From assembly GCA_018340375.1 (NCBI GenBank), contig JAFFJZ010000001.1, forward strand, positions 11,550,001 through 11,614,000: a DNA stretch of 64,000 nt. The letters run 5' to 3'. This document shows positions 22,469 to 32,355 of this stretch, piece after piece. The position numbers and the translations under genes are program-made. The notes beneath the pieces were generated by a model. It was not told the DNA's origin. It did no database searches and worked only from the letters and a program-made list of their open reading frames with translations. Source of the stretch: Gonatopus flavifemur. Taxonomy: Eukaryota > Arthropoda > Insecta > Hymenoptera > Dryinidae. The first letter of the stretch is position 1, and every line of letters starts with the position of its first letter.

Positions 22469-23752
22469 TTAGGTGTACAAATAAGTTTCCGCGGTTTGTC
22501 AAAAGATGGCCCCACCAGAAGGTTATGGAGAAATTGTCAGATGTAAAACGTAATATCCCAAGTTTAGTCATCTGGCAACACCATAACCTTAAAGTACTAG
22601 TGATTCCGTATCAGCATCACGTAATTTTTTTCGTGCAAAAATGTCAAGTTTTATTCCGAATAAGCATCATTTGCGGGAACTTTTGATTTACTTCTTTAAT
22701 GTGAAAAAATCTGCAGCTGAGGCGCATCGATTGCTTCTAGAAGCATATGGTGAAGCTGCTTTAAGTGAGAGAAGTTGTCAGGAATGGTTTCAAAAGTTTA
22801 AGAACGGTGAGTTTGACGTTAAAGACAAAGAACGCAGTGGAAGGCCGAAAGTGTACGAAGACATGGAATTAGAAGTACTATTGGAGGAAGATTCGTCCCA
22901 AACGCAAAAAGAACTTGCACTTACTCTACAAGTGACTCAACAAGCAATTTCACATCGTTTAAAATCGTTAGGAATGATTCAAAAACAAGGAAATTGGGTT
23001 CCATATGAACTAAAGCCGAGAGACGTTGAACGCCGATTATGCATGAGTGAAATGCTGCTTGCCAGGAATAAAAAAAAGTTTTTTGCATCGTATAGTCACT
23101 GGTGACGAAAAATGGATTCACTACGATAGTCCAAAGAAGAGAAAGTCATGGGTTAAGCCCGGCGAACCATCAACATCGACAGCTAAGCCGAATATTCATG
23201 GAAAAAAACTCATGCTGTGTATTTGGTGGGATCAGCTTGGTGTCGTGTATTATGAATTGCTGAAACCAAGCGAAACCATTACTGGAGCTCTCTACCCAAC
23301 ACAATTGATGAGATTGAGTCGGGCACTTAAGGAAAAACGCGCCCATTACTACTCCAGACACGACAAAATTATTCTTTTACACGATAATGCTCGTCCACAT
23401 GTTGCGGCGCCGGTAAAAACATACTTGGAAACACTCAACTGGGAAGTTTTACCCCACCCGCCGTATTCACCAGACTTAGCCCCTTCTGATTATCACCTGT
23501 TCCGGTCGATGGCACATGGTCTGTCTGAGCAGCGCTTCACATCATATGAAGACACCAAAAATTGGGTAGATTTGTGGATAGCGTCAAAAGATGAAGAGTT
23601 TTTTCGACGGGGTATCCGAATGTTGCCAGAAAGATGGGGAAAAGTAGTGGCAAATGATGGAAAATACTTTGAATAAAACGTAATGTACTTTTCCTTTACA
23701 ATAAATTCCTAATTTTTTATAAAAAACCGCGGAAACTTATTTGTACACCTAA
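22469..23752 (+). mobile_element. Mariner (mauritiana-type), 1284 bp, nearly intact
   Basis: TIRs TTAGGTGTACAAATAAGTTT and complement, next to TA (22467-22468, 23753-23754). The neighbouring tandem units show the unfilled site (ATACTATCATTCC). Full mariner length and a coding region with a single frameshift suggest a recent insertion. Confidence 0.95.
22641..23676 (+). pseudogene. Mariner transposase, one frameshift only
   Basis: The start at 22641 (MSSFIPNKHHLRELL) matches the usual Mos1-type N-terminus. The HTH region runs through KKSAAEAHRLL, ERSCQEWFQKFKNGEFDV and TLQVTQQAISHRL. After the frameshift come the catalytic TGDEKWIHYD, LLHDNARPHVAAPV and HPPYSPDLAPSDYH, then ERWGKVVANDGKYFE and stop, about 345 residues in all. 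The only lesion is a 1-nt length change in a run of eight A near 23069-23077, just before the first catalytic block. All three catalytic Asp are present. If the A-run length is a sequencing error, the gene could be functional. Confidence 0.94.
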
Positions 23753-24765
23753 TATCATTCCATGTGACTTGATGACCGTTTGAAAAATCATCAGAGGTGT
23801 ACAAAAGTGGTAATGATAATACATTCTTTCAGACAATTGGCATGATGGATACTTGACTGCGATTCGATTACAAAAAATATTTGTACATAACTTCATTGAA
23901 TGGCACATGTACTTATAAATAGAGTGTTAGATTCTTACCGTTAGAAAAATCATCTCTCAAATTACAAGCACAGGCAATTTTCTTCACTACCTTACCTCAC
24001 ATGCAACAATATAAATATTCAATTGAATCTGATTCTTGCAAATGGAGCTAATAATTGTTTCATATATAATTATTGATAACTACATGCATAGTTCAATGAA
24101 GTTGTTTCTGAATAATTTTTGACAATCTATCCCTTATAAGTATCCACCGTGCCAATAGTTCATAGTAATATCAGAGTGCAAAAAACTTACTGCGCTTTCA
24201 ATATATAAGTCAATTCCTCTATCGTCTCGAGTTTTGTGGATACCTACTCCTCATTCGCAAAGCATTTATTTCAACAAAGTGGCTGGTTATTCCATTTCAC
24301 ACAGATTGTTGATTGGGAAAATACTATCATTCCATGTGACTTGATGACCGTTTGAGAAATCATCAGAGGTGTATAAAAGTGGTAATGATAGTACATTCTT
24401 TCAGACAATTGGCATGATGGATACTTGACTGCGATTCGATTACAAAAACTATTTGTACATAACTTCATTGAATGACACATGTACTTATAAATAGAGTGTG
24501 AGATTCTTACCGTTAGAAAAATCATCTCTCAAATTACGAGCACAGGCAATTTTCTTCACTACCTTACCCCACATGCAACAATATAAATATTCAATTGATT
24601 CTGATTCTTGCAAATGGAGCTAATAATTTTTTCATATATAATTATTTATAACTACATGCATAGTTCAATGAAGTTATTTCTAAATAATTTGTGACAATCT
24701 ATCCCTTATAAGTATCTATCGTGCCAATAGTTCATAGTAATATCAGAGTGCAAAAAAATATGTGA

Positions 24766-24840
24766 TTATTTATGTATGGTTATGTGTATGTTTGTATGTA
24801 TGTATCTATGTATTTATGTATGTCAATCATGTATACAACA
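24766..24840. repeat. TATG-type microsatellite
   Basis: Imperfect ATGTATGT / TATGTATC tract at the end of the 575-bp array. Confidence 0.7.
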
Positions 24841-25039
24841 TTATGTATATACAAAACAATCACCTTGTAAATCTGTATATTTTTAATTGAATCGTTTGAT
24901 TTTGTCAAAATAAATTTCTTTTAGGATACTGAGACATTACTAATTACATGTTCTATGCTTTATTTTGAATTCGTTTCAGAAAACTACCTAAACTTTCATG
25001 AAAAGAATTTTTGTATAGTTCCAGCATATATGACTCGGA

Positions 25040-25612
25040 AAAAAAACGTTCCTATAAAGTGCTCTTCATTTTTCATTTCGAAGGATTCTGAATCGCTTGG
25101 TATGTATAATATGTGAACACATTTCTGAAATTTTCCATCAATTTATTCCAGCACTTGGTAAAATTTCGAGGCGAATTTTTTAAAAAACCATCCTATAGAG
25201 TGCTGTTCATTTTTCATCTCGAAAGATTCTGAATCGATTGGTATATATGATTTGTGAATGAATTTTTTTAATTTTCCATCAGTTTATTCCAGCACTTGGT
25301 AAAATTACGAGGTGGAATTTTTTAAAAAACCATCCTATCAAGTGCTGTTCATTTTTCACCTCGAAAGATTCTGAATCGATTGGTATATATGATTTGTGAA
25401 TGAATTTTAATTTTCCATCAGTTTATTCCAGCACTTAGTAAAATTTCGAGGTGGAATTTTTTAAAAAACCATCCTATAAAGTGCTGTTCATTTTCCATCT
25501 CGAAAGATTCTGAATCGATTGGTATATATGATTTGTGAATGAATTTTTTTAATTTTCCATCAGTTTATTCCAGCACTTAGTAAAATTTCGAGGTGGAATT
25601 TTTCAACCATCA
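25040..25612. repeat. 140-bp tandem repeat, about four copies
   Basis: The string CATCCTATxAAGTGCTGTTC recurs near 25047, 25188, 25330 and 25469, ending near 25607. The period is 138-142 bp. It lies just inside the right end of the P-like element. Each unit includes CCAGCACTTGGTAAAATT. Confidence 0.85.
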
Positions 25613-26090
25613 CGACTTCATTATTTCTCGTTTGAAAAAACTCCTTGTTGTTTAGTCCCTCCAAAAATTTCCATTCAATCCTATATTTTTATAAAAATTG
25701 AAAAAATAAAAATGTTCATACCGGGGCCCGGGATAATTGTGGCACCGGCACTGAGATACATGTACACGGATGCGTATGTAATGTGACCATTAGTTCCTAT
25801 TTTATGCCGCTCCACTCCCAGATGGCGCGGGCGCTCGCGGTTTTATTCTATGCGTTGGACCTTGGGTACCCTGGCCCTACCTATTTTCAGTTTTGCAAAA
25901 TTCCGACTTTCTTTTCGAGGCCTCTCGTGTCAGCTTGGATCAATCCTTCTACCTCTTTGCGAGTGCTACCGCTGTTATTGCATGGGTGTTCTCAATCAAT
26001 ATTCTTCAGAGAAATCACAAATAAATATTTTCCCACACTGAGAAAACAGATAACCTTGAAAAAACTCATAATTTATGAATGTTTGGCGTT

Positions 26091-26250
26091 GGTCTGACCC
26101 GAGTCAAAATACTTACGTGAACGAACCTTTAAAAGTACCATAATTTCTTAGACTTTTATAAAGAAGTATGGTACCTTCCTCATAAAAGTCCCAGCCATTA
26201 TGGCACTTTTAGAGGTATCTTCACATAAATATTTTGACTCGGGTTAGACC
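26091..26250. mobile_element. Foldback MITE, 160 bp
   Basis: Arms GGTCTGACCCGAGTCAAAAT and its near-complement ATTTTGACTCGGGTTAGACC. The centre repeats TAAAAGTACCATAAT words in both orientations. No duplication was resolved (GTT left, ACA right). Confidence 0.65.
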
Positions 26251-26338
26251 ACAGTCGTACATACAGGTCTGGACACTTCAGTGGTGGGGGCGACCCGCTT
26301 ATGAACCAAATTTTGATTTCTATTTTCAGCCATAAGAT

Positions 26339-27440
26339 CCCAATAACATACAATTGTTAAAGACATCTAAAAGATGTCTGAGAAAAGACATCTTTTCGAC
26401 ATTTCTAAAAGACAACTTATGGACTTCTTTTAGATGTCTCACTGAAGACATTTCTAAGAAGTCTCTTTAAGTTATCTTAAAGGTGTCTAATAGATTTTAT
26501 TTCGAAGATGTCTTTGAAGATTTAATAAAAGGCATCTTTTAGATATCTTGGAAATCAAAATCACAATATTAATAATATAATAATATACCGATAATGATTA
26601 TAGGCCTGAATTGAAAAAAAAGACAATTTTGATATAAAATCAAATAATTGACGACTTTCATTATAAAAATTTTTATAATCTCATAGTGTGCATTGTTTCT
26701 ACTGACCAAATTGAATCACGTCGGACCACAATTGATGTTGCACGGATTGAAGATTTAATTCCGTTTAAGTACTCCTGCTTAAAGAATCTTATTGAACCAA
26801 TAGAATCTGCATCGGAATCAGTGGGTTCAATGAGATATTTTGAACAGGCGTACAAGAAAATTCTACGGTCATAGTTTGTAATACCAAAAAAACACGAAGG
26901 TCCAAAGAATATTCAGTGAAGGTGCATTGAACGTCCGGACATTGGATGGTCCGTACATTCCTTGAACATAAATGTACGTATAATGAACGTGAATTTCACC
27001 TAAAAGATCTGTGTCTTGGGGAAGTTACAGGGATGAAATATATCATTCGCAAGACATTTTCAGATCATCTGAAAGTGTGCTTCAACCGTGGTTAATAAAA
27101 CCTATCCATTCCTATTGAATGTGATAAATTCACATTAAAATTCGAATTCTGCACGTTTAATAGGAATAAATGGGTTTTTTATCAATCAGGGAAGAGGTCC
27201 TAAGAAAAATTTGCATCATATCTAAAGCTCGTCTTGAAGAAGTCTAAAAGATATCTTCTAGATATCTAGTAAGAGTTCTAAAAGATGTCTTACTCAAGAC
27301 ATGTTTTGGATGTCTGACACTGTCGCATAAGACATCTTTCAGACTTCTTTTAGATATCTTTTAGAACACTTTGTAAGACATCTTGCGAAGTCGCAAGATA
27401 TCTTTTAGATTTTGAAAAGATATCTTTTTGTCTATGTGGG
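26339..27440. mobile_element. CCC-type word-array element, 1102 bp, TSD AT
   Basis: Ends CCCAATAACATAC and TTTTTGTCTATGTGGG, flanked by AT (26337-26338, 27441-27442). The opposite arm of the host foldback reads CATAAGGTGTCGCC where this arm is interrupted as CATAAGAT / ATGTCGCC. The word is AAAGATATCTTTTAGATGTC, dense in both terminal parts. The middle is ordinary sequence with a degenerate relative of the MITE at 2275. A second, interrupted copy is at 40974-44273. Confidence 0.82.
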
Positions 27441-27679
27441 ATGTCGCCTGCAGTTCAGGGGTAATATATCATCTTAACCTTTGAAAAATATCGATTTGCA
27501 CAGCGAAAGTCAAAGGAGATGATATTATTAACTATATTGATAAGAATGCCGAAATCTCGCGTTGTATCAACATGTAAAACGAAGTACCTGCATTATAAAT
27601 ATCAAAAGACATTTGACTGGAATTCATTTCCACTTCAATTTCAATTAGATTGCATCCTTCATATCATTTGAATAGGTAA

Positions 27680-28043
27680 CCCAAGCAGACACGAAGATGT
27701 CTTTTAGAATTTTAAAAGATATCTTTCAAAAGTACAAGGAGTCTTGAAGAATTTTCTGAAAGATATCTTTTCGCATTCGAAAAGATGTCTTATGGAACAT
27801 GAATAGATTTCTGAAAGATGTCTCGGAGACTTCTCTAAGATATCTTCAAGGAGAAATTAATAAATCTAGAAGAGTTCTTCAAGATTTCTTAAAGATGTCT
27901 TGCAAAATTGATAAAAATGTCTTAGAAGAAGCTTGAATTTATTCACGAAAAAAAATTCTGAGTTCTTCTTTTTCCTCCCCTTCTTGAAGATCTCTCAGTT
28001 GAGTATTCTTTTAGATATCTTCAAGAACTGCATGCTATGTGGG
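27680..28043. mobile_element. CCC-type word-array element, 364 bp, TSD AA
   Basis: Ends CCCAAGCAGACACGAAGATG and CATGCTATGTGGG, flanked by AA (27678-27679, 28044-28045). It is filled with AAGATGTCTTTTAGA / AAGATATCTT words, the same vocabulary as 26339-27440, but it is a separate insertion. Confidence 0.78.
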
Positions 28044-28242
28044 AATATAGAACACAATACCTGTTAATAATTGATTCTATTGCTTCTCTACAATAAATAC
28101 GATTTTCTACAAGTCATTGAATTTTATAGGTTATGATCACAAATTACCCCTGAACTATAGGCGACACCTTATGGCTGGAAATATGATTAAAAATTTGGTC
28201 CATAAGCGGGTCACCCCCACCACCGAAGTTTCCAGACCTGTA

Positions 28243-29095
28243 TATGGGGTGTCCCAGAATGCAATAATTTCCCGTTTGAAAAACATTTTTTCGACGCTTA
28301 GTTTTGGAGATATAAGCATTTTTAGATTTTTTTTCCAATCCAAATCATTCAAAAACACTGTATGCTCCATACTTGGGCTTAACACCATTCGCTAAGTTGG
28401 GAAACGGCGGATTTGTGAGAAAAAAATTAAACTAAATACTTTTTTTATAAAAAAGAATCGGTTCTGTTCAAGAATCAGCATCACTAGAGAGACATTGGTT
28501 CGAAAATATTGGCTCAAACGTGACCACTCGTATCACAATAAACAAATCCTTCACTGTTAGAAAAATCTGTCTTAAACTCAACAGTACTATTATGAAATTT
28601 TTTACATAAAGATTTCATTAAATTTCATACGAAATTTTGTATGAAATTTCATGTTTTCATATTAAATTTAATAATCGTTCTTAAATTTAACATGAAAATA
28701 TAAAATTTCATACAAAATTTCGTACGAAATTTAATAACTAATTTAAAAACTATTTTATCATTGATAGTTCCGGAGCTACAGCGATTTGAAGTTGTTGAAT
28801 TCTGATTGGCTGAAAGCTAAAAAATTTCCAATCGCTCTAGCTCCAGAACTATCAATGATAAAATGTTTCAATTTTTTTCTGGCAAATCCACCGTTTTCCA
28901 ACTTAGCGAATGGTACTAAGCCCAAGTATATAGCATACAGTGTCTTTGAATGATTCAGATTTGAACAAAAATCTAAAAATGCTCATATCTCCAAACCTAA
29001 TCGTCAAAAAAATTTGCTCCAAACGATAAATTATTGCATTTTGGCTGCAGAATACACCTGGGAGATCCGGTTCGCGAATTCTGGGACACTCTGTA
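28243..29095. mobile_element. Long-arm foldback (GTGTCCCAGAAT type), 853 bp
   Basis: Arms of about 200 bp: the left has GGTGTCCCAGAATGCAATAA, ACACTGTATGCTCC and TTCGCTAAGTTGGGAAACGG, and the right has the complements. Each end lies next to TA (28241-28242, 29096-29097). The inner part carries ATTTCATACGAAATTT-type words and a sequence repeated inverted at 29335-29515. Confidence 0.7.
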
Positions 29096-29515
29096 TACGA
29101 CCGTGGGTGAGACCAACGCCAAAACTCCATAAATTATGGGATTTTTCAAGATACCTTTTTCTCCGTGCAGTAAATATATTTGTGAAGAATATGTAAAAAT
29201 TCGATATATTTGTTATAAAAAAGAATGGATTGCATCAAGAATCGAAATCACTTCCCAGAAACCATTTCACACCTTGCAAGGCGTATCGCTTACCAAACAC
29301 TGTTAGAAAAATCTGTCTTAAACTTAACAATAATATTATGTAAAAAACTTCATAATAGTATTGTTAAGTTTAAGACAGATTTTTCTAACAGTGAAGGATT
29401 TATGTATTGTGATACGACTGGTCACGTTTGAGCCAATATTTTCGAACCAATGTCTCTCTAGTGATGCTGATTCTTGAACAGAACCGATTCTCTTTTATAA
29501 AAAAAGTATTTAGTT
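28433..29515. repeat. Inverted duplication of about 170 bp
   Basis: 28433-28600 (with GAACCAATGTCTCT reading on the minus strand) recurs inverted at about 29335-29515, ending in AAAGTATTTAGT. One copy is inside the foldback at 28243-29095, the other just outside it. Confidence 0.7.
29298..29393. repeat. Hairpin, 96 bp, CACTGTTAG ends
   Basis: CACTGTTAGAAAAATCTGTC pairs with GACAGATTTTTCTAACAGTG across a 10-nt loop. The same end sequence appears near 28553 and, diverged, near 59638. Confidence 0.8.
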
Positions 29516-30430
29516 TCCATAGACTTGTATAAGATATCGATAAAAATTTCATATATCCTGTATAATAAAAAAGAATCGATTCTTTTGAAAATTGGCATGA
29601 CTATATATCTCTCTGCAAGGAATTTTCTCAAGATCTCAAATGCTGTACCGGAAGATATTTTTAATTGGGTAGTGCCACGCCACTCGTATCTCCTTAAGCA
29701 CCCTGCATTATTACAAGAAGCTTTGAAGGACATTCTCTCCCTTCGCGTTGTATCTTGATGCGGCTTGAAATGGTTTCAAAGTGATGGGCACCAAGAATTC
29801 CTAGTTCAGTTTTGATCTATGGCTTCACGTTTTGATATTTGAATACACATTTGAAGGTTTGAATTCTTTATTCGCAATTTATCGAAGAAATGCTGATTTT
29901 CAATATGAATGATAAAAACTGTAGATTTATTTCTGTAATGAAAGGTTCATAAACTCACCAGGTCCTTTTGCCCCTCCAGAAAGTAGACGACCTAATCGGA
30001 ATATCACAGCTCTTTCGTATTCTTGCACAACCTGATCGGATAAAGAAATTCAAATCAATACAAACGTATATCTTAGGTCAACGTAGAACGTATTAAAATG
30101 CATGAAATTTCATTTTCCACTGTTTCAACGACACTGGTTTTCCGTTGAACCCACAATAACTAAAAACAGAATGAATATTTTACTCAAAAAATGATTAAAA
30201 AATTTCCTTGTCAATTTCTCTGGATGATCAATCCAATTGATAAAATGTTGATCAATCCGCTCCTGGAAGATTGTTGTCAGGCTTTGAAAGATTCTTGTCA
30301 CGTGAAATTGGGTGAAAAAATAACGAATGTTCTATCCGATTTTATCTGGAATTACCTCATTGGAACATCCTGTCGAAAATTGATAAAAATGTCGCTGCCA
30401 GTTTTGACAGATTGGGCGGAATTTGGTTAT
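29516..30430. other. Spacer without recognised gene
   Basis: About 900 bp. Short open frames (for example 30191-30466) have no recognisable domain. Nothing else seen. Confidence 0.5.
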
Positions 30431-30969
30431 CCCCCTGGTGAGCAAAATTTCCCTGAACATCATTGAAATTCTCAGAGATTTTCAGTCGATATTTCCTGAG
30501 AGGATTTCGGAGGTATTCATAGTTTCTCAGAAGAGTTTCAGTGGTTTTCAGAACAATTCGAAGTTTCATCAGATATTTGGAAACAAGGTTTATACACTGG
30601 GAACCCAATTTCTTGGACTGAAAGAAACTTTTCTTTGCCCTCATTCTAATAAATCTTTTTTTCAATAGAAAAAGTTTTCATCAGATTGAAACAAAAAATT
30701 CTCAAATTGAAACAGAAATATAATTTTTCTTGAATTTGAGGAATGTGATTTCAATTCAATGAAAAATTTCTCCATTGAAATAAATGATTTTTCCCATCGG
30801 AAAGAAGATTTCTCAAAATAAAGGCAAATAAATTTTCTTCAAGTTTAAGAAATTGGGTTCTCAGTGTAAGTTTTCAAAGTTTTTAGGATTCTCTCATGTT
30901 TTTTCAGAGTTTCTTCAAAGGTTTATACTGAAATTCTGAGAAATTTTCACAGAAAATTGTCCCCCAGGG
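30431..30969. mobile_element. Candidate CCC-type word-array element
   Basis: Bounded by CCCCCTGGTGAGCAAAATTT and the complement-like AAAATTGTCCCCCAGGG. The interior repeats TTCTCAGAGATTTTCAG words. No matching target duplication was found, so the borders are uncertain by a few bases. Contains the MITE at 30595-30866. Confidence 0.5.
30595..30866. mobile_element. CACTG-type MITE, 272 bp, TA duplication
   Basis: Ends CACTGGGAACCCAATTTCTT and AAATTGGGTTCTCAGTG, next to TA (30593-30594, 30867-30868). Interior words include GAAATTTTTCTTGA / AAGAAACTTTTC in both orientations. Confidence 0.7.
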
Positions 30970-31289
30970 TTCGGGTAAAACCAGGGAGAAAGTTTATGAG
31001 TTTTTAATTGAGTTTAACGTGACAGGAGTCTGATAAACTTTTTTTCTCGGTTCTGTTTGATATGCTAAGCATTTCCAGCAACAACATCGGACGTTGACAG
31101 AGAATTTTGAAGGATGTTTTGGAGAAATCTCGCAAAAATTCATAGAGTATCATCGAAATTCTTCTAAAAATTTCTGCACCTCCATCAACAGAATTCAATT
31201 TAACATCTCCTTCTCCATTATTCTTTAAATTTCTGTATTGTGTGGAATTCCACAGAATTTCATATACTATCGCTAAATTGAGCTAGAGT

Positions 31290-31670
31290 CCCGTACAGCA
31301 CAACCACCGATTCTCCACCCAGGACTCCGGTGGACTGGAGGTGGAGAATCAGTGAAGAAATGAGAGCTGTGGAAATAAGAGAGAAATAAGGGAGAGTCTC
31401 CGTTGAGGCAACGGAGAGGTGGCGTGGATTTGCCCGCCCCCTTTATTTTCAATGAAATTTATGTTAATGGATTCACTCATTGAAATTTGGTTGTGTAAAT
31501 CGACAGATATGAATTTTATTGAAAATAAAGGGGGCGGACAAATCCACGTCGCCTCTCCGTTGCCTCAACGGAAACTCTCCCTTATTTCCACGGCTCTCAT
31601 TTCTCCACTGATTCTCCACCTTCAGTTCACCGAAGTCCTGGGTGGAGAATCAATGGTTGTGCTGTACGGG
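31290..31670. mobile_element. CCC-type foldback, 381 bp, arms about 165 bp
   Basis: Ends CCCGTACAGCACAACCA and TGGTTGTGCTGTACGGG. Long arms include GATTCTCCACCCAGGACT and CAACGGAGAGG. The CCC....AGCACA start matches other CCC elements (11118, 45302). Flanks GT and AA do not match. Confidence 0.7.
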
Positions 31671-32265
31671 AATTGCTTATTACAGTATGAAGATTGAAGG
31701 AAATTACAATCATTTAAAACAGAAATCCCGTAATGATCGATAATGATTGTTGGATGTTGATGAGTAATTATATGTTTTGAATGATGGGGCTGCTAATGGG
31801 GAGAGTCATCATCTCTTTCATTTTCATTTTAATCTAAATTATGCTTGACACGCACGCATTCACTTATTGTAAATGGGTTCACCTCACAAATTTATCTAAG
31901 AAATTTACTCGAAAAACTCATTCAAAATCCTATCTTGCTCATCGTTATCAACTGGATAACTAACTGAAATGAGTGAATTAAATTGTTTATTCAATGTATT
32001 AGAATTCAATCTTGTTTCATCTGAAAATTTTGTATCTGAGGAAGTATTAATTTTCATATGATCGAGGTCATGAAACAGAAGAATCCCATACGGTTGAATT
32101 ATTGATACTATACCTTGAAGCATAAGAATAATGAAAACGGCATTGTTATAACCACAATCACCCATGAAACGGCTATCAAAATTCTTCCGAAACCTGTGCT
32201 TTCTTCATCTTTCGTGTCTTCCGCTGAAAAAAAACAAAAATATATGAATATCAGTCCCACCAAAG
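31671..32265. other. Spacer without recognised gene
   Basis: About 595 bp with no recognisable coding or repeat structure. Confidence 0.45.
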
Positions 32266-32355
32266 ATGCATAGGGGAGCATGGGTCACAGTGGATCACGG
32301 GGCACAATGGATCAGCGCACGTATTCAGTTCATAAAACGAATGTGCACGCTAGTA

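Larger units (their letters stand above)
21200..24765. repeat. 575-bp tandem repeat, three copies plus one inverted copy
   Basis: The unit recurs at about 21737, 22313 and 24172 (the middle copy is lengthened by a 1284-bp mariner) and ends near 24760, giving a period of about 573-576 bp. Directly before them, about 21200-21715, is one inverted copy, making a palindrome centred near 21717. Each unit contains CCATGTGACTTGATGACCG. The same short minus-strand frame recurs because of the repetition; I do not take it as a gene. Confidence 0.8.
19459..25873 (+). mobile_element. P-like transposon with THAP exons, 6415 bp, TSD GCCCTACC
   Basis: TIRs begin CAGGGTACCCAAGGTCCAAC and extend for about 90 bp (including CGCGAGCGCCCGCGCCATCT). 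The 8-bp duplication GCCCTACC lies at 19451-19458 and 25874-25881. A GC-rich 8-bp duplication together with THAP-domain exons points to the P superfamily; hAT cannot be excluded. After the third exon the transposase core is absent. The space is filled by a 575-bp tandem array, a mariner, a TATG microsatellite and a 140-bp tandem array. Non-autonomous as seen. Confidence 0.75.
19210..25990 (-). repeat. Repeat R, copy 2 (inverted, split by the P-like element)
   Basis: 19210-19458 and 25882-25990 together match 17380-17621 plus 18489-18535 in reverse orientation. The P-like element with its 8-bp duplication separates the two halves. Confidence 0.72.
26264..28240. mobile_element. Foldback with TA duplication (about 507 bp) hosting two CCC elements
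   Basis: Outer ends CAGGTCTGGACACTTCAGTG and the complement ending TCCAGACCTG, next to TA (26262-26263, 28241-28242). Arms of about 100 bp include GGGGGCGACCCGCTTATG. The left arm is split by the element at 26339-27440, and the intact right arm (about 28143-28240) shows its empty site. A second element sits at 27680-28043. Confidence 0.78.

Noticed and set aside
21841..24525. The same minus-strand frame (MCHSMKLCTN...) repeated three times
   Set aside because: It recurs only because the 575-bp unit is tandemly repeated; there is no known domain, codon pattern or start context.
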